Positions 4,199 to 8,422 of a DNA stretch of 8,422 nucleotides are shown in pieces. Source of the stretch: an uncultured Clostridia bacterium (GTDB lineage: Bacteria > Bacillota > Clostridia > Christensenellales > Borkfalkiaceae); the NCBI GenBank assembly GCA_947629605.1, contig CANREK010000048.1, forward strand, positions 1 to 8,422, in the 5' to 3' direction. The position numbers were made by a program, and so were the translations under genes. The number at the start of each line of letters is the position of its first letter. The stretch's first letter is position 1. The notes beneath the pieces were generated by a model. It did no database searches and was not told where the DNA came from. It was given only the letters and a program-made list of their open reading frames with translations.

Positions 4199-6886
4199 AT
4201 GAAACTGAAACAATGGATCCGCACAGTCTTGGCGTTTGTGCTCTCCGCGGTCTTGGCCGTGGGCATCTGCGCATGCACGCCCTCGACGCCGAACACCGAC
4301 GACACGGGCAGTCAAAACGGGCAAGGCAATCAAAAGGATCCGCTCGATCCGCTCGATCCGACCAACCCCAATGATAAAACCAATCAAGACGGGGACAACA
4401 AAGACGACAAGGACGACAAGGACGACAAGGACGACAAGGATCCGACGGTTCCCAATCCCTATGATCACACCATCGTGTTCTATTCCTCCCAAGGGAATGC
4501 CCTCACGTCGGTGACGGAGGAAGCGATCGAAACATTTGAATCGAAATACCCCGGGTGGCATGTGGAGCACCAACAGCCCGGCAGCTACGATGATGTCTTT
4601 CGGAAGATCCAAGACGACCTGAAAGTGGGCCTTCAACCCGACCTCGCCTATTGCTACCCCGACCATGTTGCCGGGTATCTTGATTCGGGCAAGGTCGTCG
4701 ACATGAGCGAATATCTCACCAATGCCCAATCGTACACCTACACGATCGACGGGGCAGGGGGCACGGTCGGCCGCATCGGATTTACCGACGATGATGTCGA
4801 AAATTTCATTCCGAATTATGTGGAAGAGGGCAAGGCCGAAAACTTCGGCGGATACGAGGCCGCGGGATTTACAAAAGACGCACTTCTGACCCTTCCCTTT
4901 GCCAAATCCACGGAAGTTCTCTATTACAACCCCGATGCACTCGATACGCTCGGCGCAGAAGTTCCCACCACATGGGAGGAACTTTGGGCTATCTGCGAGG
5001 AAGCGAAAATAACGTGGCCGGATTGCACGCCGCTCGGCTACGACAGCGAGGCGAATTGGTTCATCACGATGGCCAAGCAACTCGGGTTCGATTACACGAG
5101 CGCCGATCCCGGCAATCACTATCTTTTCAACAATGACGGTGCGGAAGCGTGGCTCACGGAAATCGCCGGCTATTATGAAAAAGGCTACTTCACGACCCAG
5201 CAGATCTACGGCAGCTACACCAGCGCTCTCTTCCAGAAAGGTCCCGATGAAGGCGGCACCGTGTTCTGTATCGCCTCTTCGGCCTCTCAATTTATGACCG
5301 GCAACAATTTCATGGCGGAAGTCGCTCCCATTCCCGGTGTCATGCGCGATGCAGACGGCGACGGCGCGGAAGAGCTGCACGCCGAATGCATCAGCCAAGG
5401 GGCTTCCCTTGTCATGCTCTCGGGCGGCCGCAGCGTTTCCAATTCCTCCGAAAAGGAGATCATGACCTTCCAATTCATCAAGGAACTTCTTGACGTCAAT
5501 TTCCAAGCAAAATTCGCGAGGGTGAGCGGGTATAGCCCCATGCGTTCGGACGTCTATGACGTAGAATCTTACGCGCAGTTCCTCGAAGGCATCAATCCCG
5601 AAACGGGCAATGCGCTTACGGGCAATCAACTCGTCATGGCCAAATCTGCAAAAGTAGAGACGCAGCTTACGGACCGTTTCTTTACGAGCCCCGCATTTGA
5701 CGGCTCCTCCACAGCGCGTCAGCAGATGACGATCGTCGTTGTGCATGTCCTTCTCGGCCAACGTTTCCCCCGCGAGGCTCTTGAAGAAGCCTACGAGAAC
5801 TGCGGCGGCTCCACGCAAGGCGGCTCCCAAGGCGGTGAAGGCGGCGGCTCTCAGGGTGGCGGAGAAGGCGGCGATGAGGGCGGCACGATGACCGATAACC
5901 TTGAATTTCACTTCCTTGAACTCGGGAATAAATACACGGGTGACTGCTCGCTTGTGAAGATCGGTGATGTCGAAGTCCTGATCGATGCCGGTTCGCGCGA
6001 GGATTCCGGGCCCGTTATCTCCACTTACCTCAAAGACTATGTCGAGGGAGAACTTGATTATGTCATTGTGACGCACGCGCATCAAGATCATATCGCCGGT
6101 TTTGTGGATAAAGGTTCAATGAAGGGAGTATTTTCTAATTTTAAGTGCGGCACGATCATCGATTATGCAAGAACAGATTCGACCACAAAAATCAAACAGT
6201 CATATGAAACTGCACGCGATGCCGAAATTCAAAACGACGGTGCAAAGCATTATACAGCTCAACAATGTGTTGAACAGTCTGGCGGTGCGCAAAAGGTATA
6301 CGATTTGGGCTCCGGTGTTACAATGGAGATCCTGAATCAAAAATTCTACACCGCAAAAGCAAGTACAGAGAACAATTATTCCGTCTGCGTGCTTTTTTCC
6401 GAAGGCGACAATCATTTCCTTTTCACGGGAGATCTTGAAAAAGCGGGAGAAGAGAGCCTTGTCGCGCTCAATCCCGATCTTCCTCAGTGCAAACTCTATA
6501 AGGGAGGCCACCACGGAAGCAGCACTTCAAGCAACGAATGTTTGCTTGAAAAAATCCAACCCGAGGTAATTTGTATTTGTACTTGCGCCGGATCGGCTGA
6601 ATATGCAGACTCCGACCCCGGGTCTTTCCCGACGCAGGAAATGATCAATCGCATCGCGCCGTATACAGATAAAGTCTATATCACTACCCTTGCGACAGAC
6701 GCTGTATTTACGAAGGGAAACAAATCTTGGGGGTATACTTCCATGAACGGCAATATCGTTGTGACTTGGAACGGTGTTGATCTCACAGTAGATTGTAGCA
6801 ACAACAATACCATTCTCAAAGATACAGAGTGGTTTAAGCAACATCGTACCTGTCCGAACGCTTGGAAGGACACATCAGGAAGTTAG
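4199..6886 (+). CDS. Lipoprotein fusing an ABC solute-binding protein to a ComEC-type metallo-beta-lactamase domain
   Basis: This 895-residue protein has two halves that are normally separate. Residues 1-26 are a lipoprotein signal peptide (two Lys, a hydrophobic stretch, then ICA before C26), so it should be anchored outside the membrane. An acidic low-complexity linker follows (about 27-82), with DPL and DDK repeats. Residues about 85-534 form a family-1 (UgpB-like) extracellular solute-binding protein, ending in the usual EEAYENC-like helix, so this half appears complete. A Gly-rich linker spans 536-562. Residues about 566-870 are a metallo-beta-lactamase fold of the ComEC/Rec2 type: LIDAG, THAHQDH (H626, H628, D630, H631), FTGD (D745) and GGHHGSSTS (H771, H772). 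All expected metal ligands are present, so it is probably an active hydrolase. No permease genes are nearby. GC falls to near 40% from about 6110. The substrates of both halves are unknown. Confidence 0.85.
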   Translation: MKLKQWIRTVLAFVLSAVLAVGICACTPSTPNTDDTGSQNGQGNQKDPLDPLDPTNPNDKTNQDGDNKDDKDDKDDKDDKDPTVPNPYDHTIVFYSSQGNALTSVTEEAIETFESKYPGWHVEHQQPGSYDDVFRKIQDDLKVGLQPDLAYCYPDHVAGYLDSGKVVDMSEYLTNAQSYTYTIDGAGGTVGRIGFTDDDVENFIPNYVEEGKAENFGGYEAAGFTKDALLTLPFAKSTEVLYYNPDALDTLGAEVPTTWEELWAICEEAKITWPDCTPLGYDSEANWFITMAKQLGFDYTSADPGNHYLFNNDGAEAWLTEIAGYYEKGYFTTQQIYGSYTSALFQKGPDEGGTVFCIASSASQFMTGNNFMAEVAPIPGVMRDADGDGAEELHAECISQGASLVMLSGGRSVSNSSEKEIMTFQFIKELLDVNFQAKFARVSGYSPMRSDVYDVESYAQFLEGINPETGNALTGNQLVMAKSAKVETQLTDRFFTSPAFDGSSTARQQMTIVVVHVLLGQRFPREALEEAYENCGGSTQGGSQGGEGGGSQGGGEGGDEGGTMTDNLEFHFLELGNKYTGDCSLVKIGDVEVLIDAGSREDSGPVISTYLKDYVEGELDYVIVTHAHQDHIAGFVDKGSMKGVFSNFKCGTIIDYARTDSTTKIKQSYETARDAEIQNDGAKHYTAQQCVEQSGGAQKVYDLGSGVTMEILNQKFYTAKASTENNYSVCVLFSEGDNHFLFTGDLEKAGEESLVALNPDLPQCKLYKGGHHGSSTSSNECLLEKIQPEVICICTCAGSAEYADSDPGSFPTQEMINRIAPYTDKVYITTLATDAVFTKGNKSWGYTSMNGNIVVTWNGVDLTVDCSNNNTILKDTEWFKQHRTCPNAWKDTSGS
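4337..4360 (+). repeat. Short in-frame repeat coding DPLDP
   Basis: The 9-base unit GATCCGCTC occurs at 4337-4345 and 4346-4354, followed by a partial third copy (4355-4360). It encodes Asp-Pro-Leu repeats in the linker just after the lipid-anchored Cys. Confidence 0.75.
4403..4438 (+). repeat. Four tandem copies of a 9-base unit coding Asp-Asp-Lys
   Basis: GACGACAAG is repeated exactly four times without a mismatch, with one degenerate unit before it. It encodes a charged spacer between the membrane anchor and the solute-binding domain. Identical units suggest recent slippage expansion, so copy number may vary between strains. Confidence 0.9.
5804..5887 (+). repeat. Gly-rich linker between the two domains of the fusion lipoprotein
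   Basis: This region encodes residues 536-563, built of GG with Ser, Gln, Glu and Asp in irregular GGSQGG and GGEGG units. Such tracts usually follow the lipidated Cys of Clostridial lipoproteins. This one may therefore be the former N-terminal spacer of a separate metallo-beta-lactamase lipoprotein (inference). A Met codon at 5888 directly follows it. Confidence 0.7.
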
Positions 6887-6890
6887 TACT

Positions 6891-7505
6891 ATGGCAGAGA
6901 TCACTGCGATCACACCGCAAGTCAAAGATAAAACCCGCTGCAACATCGAAGTTGACGGCAGGTTTTTTTGCGGCATGAAACTCGTCACCGTCATGCAGTA
7001 CCGCCTCAAAGTCGGCAGCGTCGTGACGAGGGAAAGTCTTTCCGAGATCCAGCTCGAAAGCGAGAAGGAGACGGCGCTCGACAAGGCACTCTTCCACATC
7101 ACGGCGACGATGAAAACCGAGCGCGAGATACGGGATTTTTTGAAGAAAAAGGGATATGTGGAAGAGGTCAGCGACTACGTTGTCGGAAAGCTAAGGGAGT
7201 ACCGCTATCTCGACGACGTAGCCTATGCCCGCGCCTATTTCGAGAGCGCCGCAAAGAAGAAGGGAAGCCGTCTGATTGTTTTGGAATTGAAACAAAAAGG
7301 CATCTCCGATGAGGCCATTTCGGAGGCCCTTGCGGAGCATTCCTCCGAGGAAGAAGCGGCCAAGGGCGTGCTCGAAAAATACCTCCGCGGCAAGGACCTC
7401 ACCGACAAAAAAATCATCCGAAAGGCATATGTGCATCTCCTCTCCAAGGGGTTCGATCCCGACACCGCAAGGGGTGCGCTCGAGGGGCTCTATGATGAAG
7501 ATTGA
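6891..7505 (+). CDS. recX: RecX regulatory protein
   Basis: This 204-residue cytoplasmic protein belongs to the RecX family, which binds RecA filaments and limits their activity in recombination and the SOS response. The Ala-Leu-rich repeat region fits the family: ALFHITATMKTEREIRDFLKKKGY (66-89) matches the usual first helical repeat, then LREYRYLDDVAYARAY (101-116), then a GSRLIVLELKQKGISDEAI segment (125-143), the hallmark of the second repeat. The C-terminal third repeat, with KAYVHLLSKGF, is also present, so the protein is full length. ATG 6891 is preceded by AGGAAG (6877-6882, 8-base spacer) and lies 4 bases after the preceding stop, which implies co-transcription with the lipoprotein. 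recA itself is not in the window. GC returns to about 58% here. Confidence 0.88.
   Translation: MAEITAITPQVKDKTRCNIEVDGRFFCGMKLVTVMQYRLKVGSVVTRESLSEIQLESEKETALDKALFHITATMKTEREIRDFLKKKGYVEEVSDYVVGKLREYRYLDDVAYARAYFESAAKKKGSRLIVLELKQKGISDEAISEALAEHSSEEEAAKGVLEKYLRGKDLTDKKIIRKAYVHLLSKGFDPDTARGALEGLYDED
7482..7487 (+). promoter_or_regulatory. Ribosome-binding site that fixes the biotin ligase start
   Basis: GAGGGG inside the end of recX lies 7 bases before ATG 7495 but only 4 bases before the neighbouring ATG 7492. The second ATG is therefore the better start; the difference is one Met. Confidence 0.6.
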
Positions 7506-8172
7506 GCGCCTGAGAAGCGTCGATTCCACCAACGAATACATCAAAAAATACATTCAAAATCGGGAGGATGTTGCCGTCTTTGCCGACGTTCAGACGGGCG
7601 GAAAGGGCACCAAGGGGCGGAGCTTCCTCTCGGACATGGGTGGGGTATATTTCTCCGCGTTGACCTTCTATGCGGACATGGGTGCCGCAAATTCCTTCCG
7701 CATCATGACCCACGCCGCCGTCTCCGTCTGCAGCACCGCAAGAGAGCTTGGCATCGAGCCCGAGATCAAGTGGCCCAACGACATCCGTGCAGGGGGAAGG
7801 AAACTTTCCGGCATCCTCATCGAAAACGGCCTCAAAGGGGACAGGGTCGATTTCAGCATCGTCGGCATAGGCATCAATGTCCGAAACGACGTCAGTGCCC
7901 TAAAAGGCATCGCCGTGTCGATGAAAGAGCTGCTTCCCGACCCGCCCTCCGTCGAGGCCGTAAAGCAAAGTCTACTTAACAATTACTGCCGCCCTTCCAC
8001 GTTGGAAGAATACCTCTCCTTCGTGCATTTTTTGGGGGAAGAGATCGACGTTTCGGAGGGGGAAGAGCGGTACACCGCGACGGCTTCCCGCATTCTCCCC
8101 GACGGCAGATTGGAAGTCATAAAAGGGAGCAAAGTCCGCATCCTGACGAGTGCGGAGATTTCGCTCCGTTGA
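7495..8172 (+). CDS. birA: Biotin--[acetyl-CoA-carboxylase] ligase, class I (no DNA-binding domain)
   Basis: This 225-residue enzyme activates biotin with ATP and attaches it to a Lys of biotin-dependent carboxylases. Signatures are SVDSTNEY (8-15), the biotinyl-AMP loop QTGGKGTKGRSF (33-44), KWPND (92-96), GRKLSGILIE with K103 (101-110) and GIGINV (124-129), then a short C-terminal SH3-like part with DGRLEVI. The N-terminal winged-helix repressor domain of E. coli BirA is absent, so it should not regulate biotin genes itself. The adenylate-binding loop has Lys and Thr where GRGRRGR is common, a tolerable variation. The gene overlaps recX by 11 bases, which implies translational coupling. A longer in-frame opening upstream (ATG 7309) lies within recX and has no family similarity. 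Confidence 0.9.
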   Translation: MKIERLRSVDSTNEYIKKYIQNREDVAVFADVQTGGKGTKGRSFLSDMGGVYFSALTFYADMGAANSFRIMTHAAVSVCSTARELGIEPEIKWPNDIRAGGRKLSGILIENGLKGDRVDFSIVGIGINVRNDVSALKGIAVSMKELLPDPPSVEAVKQSLLNNYCRPSTLEEYLSFVHFLGEEIDVSEGEERYTATASRILPDGRLEVIKGSKVRILTSAEISLR

Positions 8173-8179
8173 GTTTATC

Positions 8180-8422
8180 ATGAAAAATTCTACACCGACA
8201 ACACTGCAAAATCTCTGTCCCGACGCCGAGATTTGGAATGACGAAAAGGTGAGGGCGTGCTTCCCGAAGAAGAAACCCAATTCCAACAAGGGGGACTTTG
8301 GGTCCGTGGCCGTGCTCGCGGGGTACGGAGCCCTCGGGGCGCCCTTACTCTCGGTCGGCGCGGCATTAAAGTCGGGGGCGGGGTATACCCACCTCTACCT
8401 TCCGCCCGCCGAACATGAGCTC
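8180..8422 (+). CDS. nnrD: ADP/ATP-dependent NAD(P)H-hydrate dehydratase, N-terminal fragment (runs off window)
   Basis: The first 81 codons are visible and the frame is open to the right edge. The enzyme repairs damaged NADH and NADPH hydrates. The diagnostic part is SNKGDFGSVAVLAGYGALG (residues 36-54) followed by GAPLLSVGAALKSGAGYTHLYLPP, which matches the start of the YjeF C-terminal (ribokinase-like) domain: HKGxxG, AGS, GA and A-SGAG. There is no YjeF N-terminal epimerase domain ahead of it, so this looks like a dehydratase-only form. The ATG at 8180 lies 7 bases after the birA stop. No clear Shine-Dalgarno precedes it, so the start is probable rather than certain, and translation may depend on ribosomes from birA. 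Confidence 0.85.
   Translation, partial: MKNSTPTTLQNLCPDAEIWNDEKVRACFPKKKPNSNKGDFGSVAVLAGYGALGAPLLSVGAALKSGAGYTHLYLPPAEHEL

Noticed and set aside
4175..6091. 638-codon open frame on the minus strand opposite the solute-binding protein
   Set aside because: It has no recognisable domain, and its hydrophobic runs are the reverse of Asp/Asn-rich coding. It is useful only as an indicator that high GC ends near 6091.
5888..6886. Metallo-beta-lactamase as a separate gene starting at ATG 5888
   Set aside because: There is no stop codon, signal peptide or clear ribosome-binding site at the junction; the preceding bases are Gly codons in the same frame. Internal initiation is possible but unsupported.
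7309..7494. Upstream ATG extending the biotin ligase by 62 residues
   Set aside because: This is recX read in another frame. The family begins near the STNEY motif, and a ribosome-binding site supports 7495.

Overview
The window looks like chromosomal DNA from a fairly GC-rich, Gram-positive-type anaerobe. It most likely comes from an uncultured gut member of the Clostridia (the Christensenellales are a guess). The reasons are strong GG-rich Shine-Dalgarno sites, a lipobox-type solute-binding lipoprotein, a sugar-degrading gene set, and small hairpin repeats of a kind common in gut Clostridia. All genes lie on the + strand. Sampled coding DNA is about 57-58% GC, except for one block at about 6110-6890 that is near 40%. 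I see no rRNA, tRNA, CRISPR array or transposase.

Layout: the C-terminal end of L-arabinose isomerase (araA) comes first, followed by a candidate terminator hairpin. A 247-base gap (273-519) is then mostly filled by a 43-bp-period array of hairpin units. The last unit runs into the start codon of a GH36-type alpha-galactosidase gene (520-2577) and supplies its ribosome-binding site. One base later starts a eukaryotic-type (UAP1/AGX-like) UDP-sugar pyrophosphorylase gene (2579-3793). A 111-residue protein of unknown function overlaps its end by 4 bases. After 73 bases comes an 895-residue lipoprotein gene (4199-6886), the most unusual gene here: a complete extracellular solute-binding protein joined by a Gly-rich linker to a ComEC/Rec2-type metallo-beta-lactamase domain. 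Four bases later begins a tight housekeeping run: recX, a biotin-protein ligase (birA type without the DNA-binding domain), and the 5' end of the NAD(P)H-hydrate dehydratase gene nnrD, which leaves the window.

How the genes may work together (inference): araA, the GH36 enzyme, the UDP-sugar pyrophosphorylase and the solute-binding lipoprotein fit uptake and breakdown of plant or host glycans. The GH36 enzyme would release galactose or a related alpha-linked sugar, and the pyrophosphorylase would activate a sugar-1-phosphate. No ABC permease is present. The role of the metallo-beta-lactamase tail is unknown. The sharp drop in GC inside that gene suggests its 3' end has a different origin from its neighbours.
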